A DNA stretch of 39,497 nt from positions 1-39,497 of the forward strand of contig SVUD01000015.1 of the NCBI GenBank assembly GCA_015063445.1, read 5' to 3'. Made by a program: the position numbers and the translations under genes. Below are positions 7,238-14,706 of the stretch, one piece after another. The DNA is from Oscillospiraceae bacterium (lineage in GTDB: Bacteria; Bacillota_A; Clostridia; Oscillospirales; CAG-272). The notes under the pieces were generated by a model. That model saw only the letters and a program-made list of their open reading frames with translations. It ran no database searches and was not told the origin of the DNA. Positions within the stretch are counted from its first letter, which is position 1; each line of letters opens with the position of its first letter.

Positions 7238-7891
7238 TCAATCCTTCCATATGAAGTTAAAGTTTATAGATTCACCGCCGTCTACGACTATGCTCTGCCC
7301 GGTGCAGAATTTATTCTCTACCGTCAGGAAATACGCCCACTCGGCTATCTCCTCAGCAGTTGCCCATCTTTTAAGCGGCGTTTCGTTCATTATTTTCTCC
7401 CAAAGCTCCTTATCGTTGATAACGCACTCGTTAAGCGGCGTTATAACTCCCCCGGGGTCAAGGCTATTGCAGGTCGCGCCGAATTTTGCGACTCGCAGAG
7501 CCGTATTTTTGGTATATGCGATAACTCCGCCCTTGCTTGCGCAATACTCGGGAAATTCCGCGCCCGTATGACCGCTGGCAGAGCCTATATTAAGAATTGA
7601 TTTTATGTTTTCCGTTACTCCGTAACGCTCGGTTACGTATATGAGAGATTTGAGGTTTATCTCAATATCGTCCTCGTTCTGCGTGCCGGCGTTGTTTATA
7701 AGTATATCTATATCCGAAAGCTCGGGAAGTCCTTCCCTATCTCGAATATCGCATATGAAATGCGTATATCCGACCTCTTTCAGTGACGTAGGCTGCCTGT
7801 CTATTCCTATAACCTCAAATCCGCGCTTCAAGAAAAGCTCGGCAATCGCCTTGCCTATTCCTTGCGACGAGCCCGTTACAAGCACCTTCAT
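7238..7891 (-). CDS. Short-chain dehydrogenase/reductase (SDR)
   Basis: The 217-residue protein is a classical SDR: nucleotide motif TGSSQGIG (6-13), NNAG (66-69), a catalytic Ser in GSASG (104 or 106), and Tyr116/Lys120 in YCASK. Asp31 after the second beta strand predicts preference for NAD(H) over NADP(H). At 217 residues it is somewhat shorter than typical classical SDRs (about 250). Its ATG overlaps the stop of the VUT transporter (ATGA), so the two are translationally coupled, and the flavin reductase begins 64 bases after its stop. It probably interconverts a hydroxyl and a keto group on the same substrate family handled by the flavin reductase; that link is inferred from context. Confidence 0.88.
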   Translation of the reverse strand: MKVLVTGSSQGIGKAIAELFLKRGFEVIGIDRQPTSLKEVGYTHFICDIRDREGLPELSDIDILINNAGTQNEDDIEINLKSLIYVTERYGVTENIKSILNIGSASGHTGAEFPEYCASKGGVIAYTKNTALRVAKFGATCNSLDPGGVITPLNECVINDKELWEKIMNETPLKRWATAEEIAEWAYFLTVENKFCTGQSIVVDGGESINFNFIWKD

Positions 7892-8637
7892 TGCTTTTCA
7901 ACCTCACTTTCGTATTCGAAATATTCTCTTCCTACGTTACGCTCTCTCCATTTTCTCGTTATTCTATAGCCTATCGGCGAGAATATTATCTCCATAATAA
8001 GCTCTGCCACAGCACCCGTCAGAGCGCAGAAGAAGCACTGAAGAGGCGTCCACGAGAAGCCGTCCCAGAACATCGGCGCAAAGCCTACGAAAACTATTAA
8101 CGAAAACATAAAGTTATCAAGAAACTGCCCTATAAACGTTGAGACGTAAGAGCGCATTGCGTACGCCATTTTTCCATCGGGATTTTTCTTAAAAAGAGTT
8201 CCGACGGAGAAATTGAGAAAATTGTTTATAACCGCAGACAAAAGGAACGCCGCCGTGCTTCCCAAAAGGATGAACCACGTGCCTCCGAATATTCTGTCAA
8301 ATTCGGTATAGTCGCTTGCGGTTGACGGAATTATGCTTGCCGTGAAGAATATAAGGCAAGTAAGAAGATTTATAAGCGCCGCAAGTACCGATATTCTGTT
8401 TGACGCCCCGGGTCCGAAATGCTTCGTTATAATGTCCATACACATAAACGAAAGCCAGGATATGAGTATTCCTCCGTCAAGAGCTATCCAATCGACCTGC
8501 AAGAGCGTTTTATTCGCAAGAAGGTTCATACATATAACGCTGACTACGAAAAGAGTAACTACCGTTGCGGGTATGCTTCTCAGCAGTATAGACGTTTTTT
8601 CCCTCTCACGCTTAAGCCACTTTATAATTTTTGTCAT
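7888..8637 (-). CDS. VUT-family (queuosine-precursor-like) membrane transporter
   Basis: This 249-residue protein is very hydrophobic, with about six membrane segments, and resembles the VUT/COG1738 family. Visible family-like features are MNLLANK after the first helix, DIITKHFG, the polar INNFLNFSVG stretch in a central helix, and SYVSTFIGQFLDN. Characterised members import queuosine precursors (preQ0/preQ1) in a vitamin-uptake mode. No queuosine biosynthesis gene, and no preQ1 riboswitch I could recognise, is in the window, so the substrate is uncertain. A GGAG eight bases before the ATG supports the start. It begins 41 bases after the pyruvate kinase stop and overlaps the SDR start by four bases. 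Confidence 0.8.
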   Translation of the reverse strand: MTKIIKWLKREREKTSILLRSIPATVVTLFVVSVICMNLLANKTLLQVDWIALDGGILISWLSFMCMDIITKHFGPGASNRISVLAALINLLTCLIFFTASIIPSTASDYTEFDRIFGGTWFILLGSTAAFLLSAVINNFLNFSVGTLFKKNPDGKMAYAMRSYVSTFIGQFLDNFMFSLIVFVGFAPMFWDGFSWTPLQCFFCALTGAVAELIMEIIFSPIGYRITRKWRERNVGREYFEYESEVEKQ

Positions 8638-8678
8638 TTTTTGCTCCGTATCTTAAGGCTTTCGGCAAAAGAGCCGCT

Positions 8679-10091
8679 TTAGATAGTTTCAACCTTAAGA
8701 ATATTTGTATTTCCCGATTTTCCCGTCGTATCTCCTCCGGTTATTATCATTCTGTTTCCCGCTTTGAGAGAAAGCGTCGTTTTAGCTATCTTCTTTGCGG
8801 TATAAAACAGAACGTCGGTTGACGAAAATTTCTCGCACATCGCGGGAATAACGCCCCATGAAAGCGAAAGACGACGCCAGGTCCTCTCATCAGTAGTAAG
8901 TCCTATAATCGGTACGGGAGGACGGAATCTCGATACCATTCTCGCCGTGGTTCCCGAAAGAGAACAGGCAACTATCGCCTTTGCGTCTATATCTATCGCC
9001 ATTCCGCAGGTGGAATGCGATATGGCGTCGACCTCGTTCTTTATCTTGAACTCGGCGTTGTGGAATCTTTTGCTGTAATGGATATTCTCCTCGGTAGTCT
9101 CGGCAATTCTCGCCATAATCTCAACCGATTTCGTGGGATATTTTCCGGCAGCTGTTTCTCCCGAAAGCATTATCGCGCTCGTTCCGTCATAAACGGCGTT
9201 CGCAACGTCTGATATCTCCGCTCTCGTTGGACGCGGATTGTGTATCATCGATTCAAGCATTTCCGTTGCCGTAATTACTCTTTTACCGAGCATACGGCAT
9301 TTTGTAATAAGTTTTTTCTGCATACCCGGAAGCCTATCAAACGGAACCTCAACGCCCATATCTCCGCGCGCCACCATTATTCCGTCACAAAATGCGCAAA
9401 TCTCTTCGATATTGTCAAAGCCCGACTGATTTTCAATCTTTGCGATAAGCTCTACGGAATCGGCTTCTATTTCCTTAAGGTACTCGTGAACGTCTATCAT
9501 ATCCTGCTTGCAGGAAACGAACGAGCAGGCGATATAATCAACGTCGTTTGCAATTCCGAATGCTATATCAGCCTTGTCCTGCTCGGAAAGATACTTCTGC
9601 TTCATTACCTTCCCCGGAAAGCTCATACTCTTTCTATCCGAAAGCTCGCCACCGATTTCAACGGCGCAGTTGATATCGTTTCCCGAAATATTCTCAACCT
9701 TAAACGACATAAGTCCGTTATTAAGAAGTATGGTATCTCCCACAGAAAGCTCACCCGGAAGATTCGGATAGCTCACCGAAACTCGCTCGGTATTTCCTAT
9801 AACCTCGTCTGCCGTAAAGGTGAATTTATCGCCGTCCTTTAATTCTATTTTTCCGTCCTCAAAGGTCTTGATTCGGTACTCGGGTCCCTTAGTGTCAAGC
9901 ATTATAGCTATCGGAAGCTCGAGCTCCTCACGTACCTTCTTGATCGTGTTTATTCTCTTTAAATGGTCCTCGTGAGTTCCGTGAGAAAAATTGAGTCTCG
10001 CAACGTTCATTCCCGCGTTACAAAGCCCTCTTATTCCCTCCTCGCTCTCACTTGCCGGTCCTATAGTACAAACTATTTTTGTTCTGCGCAT
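8679..10091 (-). CDS. pyk: Pyruvate kinase
   Basis: The enzyme converts phosphoenolpyruvate and ADP to pyruvate and ATP in glycolysis. Diagnostic segments are MRRTKIVCTIGPASES at the N-terminus, RLNFSHG, MLDTKGPEYR, the active-site block ELIAKIENQSG, and MVARGDMGVEVP. The ATG at 10091 is chosen (470 residues) because GGAG lies eight bases upstream and the protein then starts exactly as family members do; an in-frame ATG at 10139 would overlap the promoter. The length shows it lacks the extra C-terminal PEP-utiliser-like domain found in many Bacillus pyruvate kinases. A good promoter lies just upstream (10130-10158), so it has its own transcription start, and the VUT-SDR-reductase genes may be read from it. 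Confidence 0.96.
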   Translation of the reverse strand: MRRTKIVCTIGPASESEEGIRGLCNAGMNVARLNFSHGTHEDHLKRINTIKKVREELELPIAIMLDTKGPEYRIKTFEDGKIELKDGDKFTFTADEVIGNTERVSVSYPNLPGELSVGDTILLNNGLMSFKVENISGNDINCAVEIGGELSDRKSMSFPGKVMKQKYLSEQDKADIAFGIANDVDYIACSFVSCKQDMIDVHEYLKEIEADSVELIAKIENQSGFDNIEEICAFCDGIMVARGDMGVEVPFDRLPGMQKKLITKCRMLGKRVITATEMLESMIHNPRPTRAEISDVANAVYDGTSAIMLSGETAAGKYPTKSVEIMARIAETTEENIHYSKRFHNAEFKIKNEVDAISHSTCGMAIDIDAKAIVACSLSGTTARMVSRFRPPVPIIGLTTDERTWRRLSLSWGVIPAMCEKFSSTDVLFYTAKKIAKTTLSLKAGNRMIITGGDTTGKSGNTNILKVETI

Positions 10092-10129
10092 AAATACAAC
10101 TCCGTGTCTAAATAAAAATTGCCTATTAT

Positions 10130-10158
10130 ATTTTAGCACTGTGAACCAAAAAATTCAA
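10130..10158 (-). promoter_or_regulatory. Sigma-A-type promoter for pyk
   Basis: On the minus strand TTGAAT (10158-10153) is followed after 17 bases by TAAAAT (10135-10130), with a TGC just before the -10 box (extended -10). The predicted start lies about 30 bases before the pyk ATG. Confidence 0.65.
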
Positions 10159-10232
10159 TAGAAAACTAAATATTTAATATTCTATTTATATTTCGGTGTC
10201 ACTTTGCCGTGATATAAAGGCAATATTAAGGT

Positions 10233-10847
10233 CTATTTCTCAGCTCCTCTTATCAAAGCGATCTCCTCTTCTGTCAGAGGACGGTATTCTCCTCTGCCAA
10301 GAGAGGTATCAAGCGGTACTCCCGCTATGGCTATCCTTTCAAGATAGACTATCCTCATCCCGACCGCCATAGCCATTTTTTTAACCTGATGCTTTTTTCC
10401 CTCGGTGATGGTGATCTTAACGGCGGTTACGGGAACGTCTCCGTGGCGTGTGTGTTTGAGTCTCGCGGGATCGCAATCAAGCTTATCCGCTATGTTCCTG
10501 AGAATTGTCTCTCCAACCTTTTCTGCTTTTGCGGGGGCGGTTTTATGTACTTCCGAAGTCATAATATCCACACCGCCCTCGAGCTTTTTTATCTTTTCCC
10601 CGTCAAGCTGTCCTTTTGCGTAGAAGAAATAGGTTTTTTCAACCTCTCTTTCAGGCGTAGTCACGTGATATGAGAGCTGTCCATCGTCGGTTATTATCAA
10701 AAAGCCCTCGGTATCCTTATCAAGTCTGCCTACCGGAAAGAGTCCCTTTCTCTCTTCTCCATCAAAATAGTCCATTACCGTTTTATGACGCTCGTCCGAG
10801 CATGCGGTTATGCATCCTCTCGGCTTGTTGAACATATAGTATCTCAT
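10233..10847 (-). CDS. RsuA/RluB/RluE-family rRNA pseudouridine synthase, S4-less
   Basis: The protein isomerises a uridine in rRNA to pseudouridine. The catalytic motif GRLDKDTEGFLIITDDG is present, with Asp43 as nucleophile, and the C-terminal KKHQVKKMAMAVG block is typical. The ATG at 10847 is chosen (204 residues) because it opens with RYYMFNKPRG, the start of the catalytic domain, and forms an ATGA overlap with the P-type ATPase stop. With this start there is no N-terminal S4 RNA-binding domain, resembling the RluE branch rather than RsuA or RluB. The 25 residues upstream in frame are Arg-rich but overlap the ATPase gene and do not look like S4. Its position at the end of a metal-resistance operon is odd and may only reflect gene packing. 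Confidence 0.88.
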   Translation of the reverse strand: MRYYMFNKPRGCITACSDERHKTVMDYFDGEERKGLFPVGRLDKDTEGFLIITDDGQLSYHVTTPEREVEKTYFFYAKGQLDGEKIKKLEGGVDIMTSEVHKTAPAKAEKVGETILRNIADKLDCDPARLKHTRHGDVPVTAVKITITEGKKHQVKKMAMAVGMRIVYLERIAIAGVPLDTSLGRGEYRPLTEEEIALIRGAEK

Positions 10848-12691
10848 CTTTTCACAACCATTCTCATTGAATTTAGTATCGCCAATACCGCAACGCCTAC
10901 GTCGGCAAATACGGCGAGCCACATATTAGCAAATCCGAATGCCGATAAAGCGAGAACGCCGATTTTTATACCAAGCGCAAGTACGATATTCTCTCTCGCT
11001 ATACGAAGAGTTTTTCTCGCTTTTCTTATAGCCTCGGAGATTCTTTCGAGATTATCCGACATTATTACAACGTCGGCGCACTCTATGGCGCTGTCGCTTC
11101 CTATAGCTCCCATTGCTATTCCGACGTCAGCGAGCGTTATCGAGGGAGCATCGTTAATTCCGTCACCAACGTAAAGCGTTTTTCCCGAGGATTCGGCTAT
11201 TATCTTTTCAAGCTCGGAAAGCTTATTTTCGGGAAGAAGCTCCGCCTTAACGGAATCAAGAGAAAGTCTTTTTGCGATTTTCTCCGCTCGCTCACGCTTA
11301 TCGCCCGTAAGCATAACGGTCTCGGAAATTCCGCATTTACGAAGCTCGGCAATAGCGCTCGATGCCTCTGGCTTTATCTCGTCAGAAATGAGAATCGCGC
11401 CGATAAATATTCCGTCTTTGGCAACGAAAACTCTCGCCTCAGCGCCCGAGTTAGCCGATGACGGTATGCCTACCGACATTTTTTGCATAAGCCTATCATT
11501 GCCTACCGCAATAACGCTTTTCCCTATCTCTCCGACAGTTCCCATTCCGGATATCTCACGTATATTCGACGCCTCGTATAATTTTGAAGCACGCGAGCGA
11601 ATGGAATGCGCTATCGGGTGGTTCGATGCGTATTCAACGCTTGCCGCAAGATTGAAAAGCTCCTCCTCATCAACGGTATTCGAAAGAGCGCCGACTACCT
11701 CAAACTTACCGGTTGTAAGCGTTCCCGTTTTATCAAACACCGCAGCTTTGGCTTTAGCTAACGGGGAGAAAAAGTTTCCGCCCTTGAAGAGTATTCCGCG
11801 TGATGCCATTGCGCCTATACCGCCGAAAAACGCAAGCGGTACGGAAATTACAAGCGCACAGGGGCAGGATACTACAAGAAATATCAATGCTCGGTACACA
11901 GACTCTCCCCACTCGGTTATGCCGATAAGTGACGGTACTACCGCAAGAAGAAGAGCAAGAGCTACAACTATCGGCGTGTAAACTCTGGCGAATACCGATA
12001 TAAAGCTTTCCTCACGGGATTTGCGCTCCGAGGCGTTCTCTACCATGTCAAGTATGCGCGCGGCAGATGACTCGGCTGCCGCAAATCGCACCTCGCATTT
12101 AAGAACTCCTCCGATAACGATAGAGCCGCTCTCAATTGCATCGCCCACGTGAACGCTCTTAGGGAGTGACTCGCCGGTAAGAAGTGAGGTATCTACGTCG
12201 GCAGAGCCCGAAATTACCGTAGCGTCCGTCGGGACTCTTTCACCGCTTTTTACAATTATTATATCGCCGCGCTCAAGATCCTCTGCTTCAATTTCCGTCT
12301 CCTCGCCGTCACGAAGAACTGTCGCAGTGTCGGGACAGATATCCATAAGAGCGCGTATTTTTTTACGGGAGCTGCGCACAGCCTTATGCTCAAAGGCTTC
12401 TCCTATCGCAAAGAAGAGCATAACGGCAACAGCCTCGCTCATTTCTCCGACAAAGAGCGCGCCTATCGACGCTATCGACATCAAGAATTTTTCATCGAGA
12501 AAATCACGTCTTATAATACCTCGAGCCGCATCGAGATAAACGCTGAGTCCGGATATAGTTAGGGCTAAGACGTAGGATACGGCGGATAAAATACCAATAT
12601 TAAAAGCCCCGAGGATAAGTCCGAGAGCAAAAAAGGCTACGCCGCCGCTTATCTTGATTTTATCGCTTTCGAAAAAACTCAAAATTTTCAT
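10844..12691 (-). CDS. cadA: Zn/Cd/Pb-exporting P1B-type ATPase (CadA/ZntA type)
   Basis: This 615-residue ATPase has the P1B motifs in order: TGES (172-175) in the actuator domain, the metal-site CPC (276-278) in a membrane helix, phosphorylated Asp320 in DKTGTLT, and GDGIND in the ATP domain. The last helix region carries WLAVFADVGVAVLAILNSMR, matching the ADTGATVL block of ZntA whose Asp is a Zn/Cd/Pb ligand, so divalent soft-metal export is favoured over copper. There is no N-terminal metal-binding domain; that domain is a separate upstream gene overlapping by ATGA. The next gene, the pseudouridine synthase, also overlaps by ATGA. The operon is headed by an ArsR repressor. Confidence 0.93.
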   Translation of the reverse strand: MKILSFFESDKIKISGGVAFFALGLILGAFNIGILSAVSYVLALTISGLSVYLDAARGIIRRDFLDEKFLMSIASIGALFVGEMSEAVAVMLFFAIGEAFEHKAVRSSRKKIRALMDICPDTATVLRDGEETEIEAEDLERGDIIIVKSGERVPTDATVISGSADVDTSLLTGESLPKSVHVGDAIESGSIVIGGVLKCEVRFAAAESSAARILDMVENASERKSREESFISVFARVYTPIVVALALLLAVVPSLIGITEWGESVYRALIFLVVSCPCALVISVPLAFFGGIGAMASRGILFKGGNFFSPLAKAKAAVFDKTGTLTTGKFEVVGALSNTVDEEELFNLAASVEYASNHPIAHSIRSRASKLYEASNIREISGMGTVGEIGKSVIAVGNDRLMQKMSVGIPSSANSGAEARVFVAKDGIFIGAILISDEIKPEASSAIAELRKCGISETVMLTGDKRERAEKIAKRLSLDSVKAELLPENKLSELEKIIAESSGKTLYVGDGINDAPSITLADVGIAMGAIGSDSAIECADVVIMSDNLERISEAIRKARKTLRIARENIVLALGIKIGVLALSAFGFANMWLAVFADVGVAVLAILNSMRMVVKR

Positions 12692-12903
12692 TTTCCTATT
12701 TTTACGTTCTTATCAAACGCTTTTGCTTTCTCGGAAAGAAGAGCGTAAAGCTCCATTTCGGGAAGAGTGGATTCAACCGTAAGCTTCTCTGAGAGAAAAT
12801 TGATTTTTGCGGAATCAACGCCATCGCATTTTTCCATAATTCCAGCAAGCTTTGCCGCACAGTTGGGACAGTCAAGCCCCGTGATTTCGTACTTAAATTT
12901 CAT
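12688..12903 (-). CDS. Stand-alone HMA heavy-metal-binding domain
   Basis: This is a 71-residue heavy-metal-associated domain with GLDCPNCAAKL near the N-terminus. An Asp directly before the CxxC, as in the N-terminal domain of ZntA, is typical of Zn/Cd/Pb-binding HMA domains rather than copper chaperones. The ATG at 12903 has GGAGG five bases upstream. It is probably the detached N-terminal metal-binding domain of the ATPase encoded next, with which it shares an ATGA stop/start overlap that favours similar translation rates. It may hand metal to the pump or act as its metal sensor. Confidence 0.88.
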   Translation of the reverse strand: MKFKYEITGLDCPNCAAKLAGIMEKCDGVDSAKINFLSEKLTVESTLPEMELYALLSEKAKAFDKNVKIGK

Positions 12904-12949
12904 AATTACCTCCAAATATGATAACTTTATTTTACATTTTCATATTATT

Positions 12950-13297
12950 TCACTCTTGAATATGCTCTATTGCTTTTTCAATAATATCTCTTACGTGAGT
13001 ATCGGCAAGAGAATAGAATATGTGCTTGCCTCTTCTCTCTGAGCGTACGAGATCGGCATTTTTTAAGATTTTAAGCTGGTGAGATACTGCAGAATCGGTC
13101 ATAGATAAGCGCTCGGATATTTCACACACGCAAAGCTCCTCCTTATCAAGCGCCGTCAGAATTTTTATTCTCGTAGAGTCACCGAAGTTCTTGAAAAAAT
13201 CCGCAAGCCGAAGGATCAGATCGCAATCAAATGAGGCTTCCCTGCTCCCCTCGCACTTTTTCTTGCATGCAGTACACATATCGTTAGTATCTTTCAT
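12950..13297 (-). CDS. ArsR/SmtB-family metal-responsive repressor (CadC-like)
   Basis: The 115-residue protein has a winged-helix core (FGDSTRIKILTAL, then the recognition helix SAVSHQLKILKNADLV and wing RRGKHIFYSL). It carries two metal-site signatures: a CadC-type site, with N-terminal Cys8, Cys11 and Cys15 plus ELCVCEIS in the third helix, and an alpha-5 SmtB/CzrA-type site DTHVRDIIEKAIEHIQE. It is expected to block transcription until Cd, Zn or Pb binds. AAAGGAG six bases before the ATG fixes the start. An operator-like palindrome and promoter lie immediately upstream, so it controls its own operon with the HMA protein and ATPase. Confidence 0.93.
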   Translation of the reverse strand: MKDTNDMCTACKKKCEGSREASFDCDLILRLADFFKNFGDSTRIKILTALDKEELCVCEISERLSMTDSAVSHQLKILKNADLVRSERRGKHIFYSLADTHVRDIIEKAIEHIQE

Positions 13298-13318
13298 TTA
13301 ATGCTCCTTTCGTTTGAA

Positions 13319-13370
13319 CATTTGAACAATCATTCAAATGTATTTTATCACATCATTTTATCTTTGTCAA
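13319..13370 (-). promoter_or_regulatory. Metal-operon promoter and ArsR-type operator
   Basis: On the minus strand TTGACA (13370-13365), a 17-base spacer and TAAAAT (13347-13342) form a near-consensus promoter. Directly downstream a perfect inverted repeat with 8-base arms CATTTGAA (13319-13326) and TTCAAATG (13333-13340) around the spacer CAATCA covers the expected start site. It resembles the TGAACA..TTCA operators of SmtB/CadC-type repressors. Repressor bound here would block transcription initiation. Confidence 0.8.
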
Positions 13371-13390
13371 GTGTTTTTTGAACGTTTTGA

Positions 13391-13497
13391 TAAAAAACAA
13401 AAAAGGTATACGAATTCAATATATCATTCGGTGACGTCTTAACTGCGTTTTAACGTTCTATTCCGAAAGTATATATTCTCGATACCTTTTTGTTTTT
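13391..13497. repeat. Long imperfect inverted repeat downstream of the protease gene
   Basis: The arm at 13391-13421, holding AAAACAAAAAAGGTAT and CGA, is mirrored by TCGATACCTTTTTGTTTT at 13479-13497. The similarity continues inward (ATATAT and TTCGG against CCGAA and ATATAT), leaving a centre of about 45 bases. In minus-strand RNA from the protease it would form a long hairpin with A/U-rich ends, so a terminator is the simplest reading. A small non-autonomous element with terminal inverted repeats cannot be excluded. Confidence 0.55.
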
Positions 13498-13568
13498 CTG
13501 CCAAGTTGATGCTTCAACTCTTAGCTTGTATTTAACACTTGTTACTCGAAGCTTTTTATATACCGCGT

Positions 13569-14519
13569 TTATTCCGCGAACTCTTCTCCGAGAAATTCAA
13601 GAATGTTAGGCGCGGGAACGGCAACTATACACTTATCCCCCGAGTCCTTATTTTCCACGCTTCCGTAAATTATCCCGATAATATTCATATCGGCATCAAC
13701 CACAACACCTCCCGAAGAACCGTTGTCCGCATTTCCCAAAAGCCAAAGCACCTCAAACTTAACGTTGCTTAAGCGATACTCGGATTTATTATGTTCCGCA
13801 ACGCTGTAAAGCTCCATATTGGCAAGCTCCACCGTATTTATCTTTCCCTTGGGATTGCTGACGGTTATAAGCTGCTCTTTTTTATCGGGAATTTTATTTG
13901 CGATATCCAGCTCTAAAAGCTCTTGAGTTCCTTTACGTAAAAACGATAGCACGGCAAGATCGTATGCAGGATCGGATTTCAAAATCTCCGCTTCATATTG
14001 GTTGCCGTAGACATCGTACACGTATATCGCTGATGCGGGAGCGCCGTTATCCTTTTTTACAACGTGATTATTGGTTAAAACGTAGCATTTATACCCCTCT
14101 TCTTTGTATATAACGCCCGAGCCTTGCTTAGTAGTACCGAGCGCTCCGCCGTTTGAATAAATCATAACAGATGCGGGCGAAACCTCGGAAGAAACTCTTG
14201 AAAGCAAATGCTTGTAATCAAAGTCCCACTTGGCGTAGAGCGTAACATCGCTTGTTATAGCACTGTTAAAGTCATAATAATTCGTCAGCCCGCTATCCGT
14301 ACACCAGCCCTCGAATTCAAAGCCCTCTCTCGTAGGATCCTCGACCCCAGCTACCTCTCCCGTACCGACAGTGATAATCTTATCCTCACGTCCGTCACCG
14401 TAAACCAATCGCACGTTATATTCTCTGTAGACAAGCTTCTTTCCACCGAAGCACGACGGTATGAACAATACCGATACAATGCTGACGAGCAATAATATTT
14501 TCTTAAAAAGTCCTTTCAT
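13569..14519 (-). CDS. Lipoprotein trypsin-like serine protease with Flg_new (InlB-type) repeat
   Basis: The N-terminus is a lipoprotein signal ending at Cys23 (LFIPSC). Residues about 33-98 form a Listeria-Bacteroides (Flg_new, InlB B-type) repeat: GYGDGR-like start, DPTREGFEFEGWCTD and DVTLYAKWDF. A chymotrypsin-fold protease follows with an apparently intact triad: His152 in LTNNHVV, Asp187 in AYDLAVL, and Ser269 in NGSSGG (the usual GNSGG). It should be anchored on the outer face of the membrane. AAAGGAG before the ATG supports the start. There is no PDZ domain, unlike HtrA. It is divergent from a lipoprotein M3 peptidase, so the pair may act together on extracellular protein; that is inference. 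Confidence 0.88.
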   Translation of the reverse strand: MKGLFKKILLLVSIVSVLFIPSCFGGKKLVYREYNVRLVYGDGREDKIITVGTGEVAGVEDPTREGFEFEGWCTDSGLTNYYDFNSAITSDVTLYAKWDFDYKHLLSRVSSEVSPASVMIYSNGGALGTTKQGSGVIYKEEGYKCYVLTNNHVVKKDNGAPASAIYVYDVYGNQYEAEILKSDPAYDLAVLSFLRKGTQELLELDIANKIPDKKEQLITVSNPKGKINTVELANMELYSVAEHNKSEYRLSNVKFEVLWLLGNADNGSSGGVVVDADMNIIGIIYGSVENKDSGDKCIVAVPAPNILEFLGEEFAE

Positions 14520-14550
14520 TTTCTTCTCCTTTGCCGATAATTACGGCTAT

Positions 14551-14579
14551 ATTATATCAAATTTTCAAGTTTTTGCCTA
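14551..14579 (-). promoter_or_regulatory. Promoter for the lipoprotein protease
   Basis: On the minus strand TAGGCA (14579-14574), a 17-base spacer and TATAAT (14556-14551) precede the protease gene by about 30 bases. The -10 is consensus; the -35 matches four of six positions. Confidence 0.5.
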
Positions 14580-14706
14580 TAGCCTTTTCATAAATTTACA
14601 AATTCTTTTCATTTCCTTTATTGTTTATTACCAAAGATGATGAGAGAATATTATATAATATGTACGCAAGACGTAAACAAGACTTTAGATTCACCCCGGA
14701 GGTCAG

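Noticed and set aside
7888..8678. preQ1 riboswitch upstream of the VUT transporter
   Set aside because: Only 41 bases separate it from pyk and no preQ1 aptamer-like pseudoknot could be recognised.
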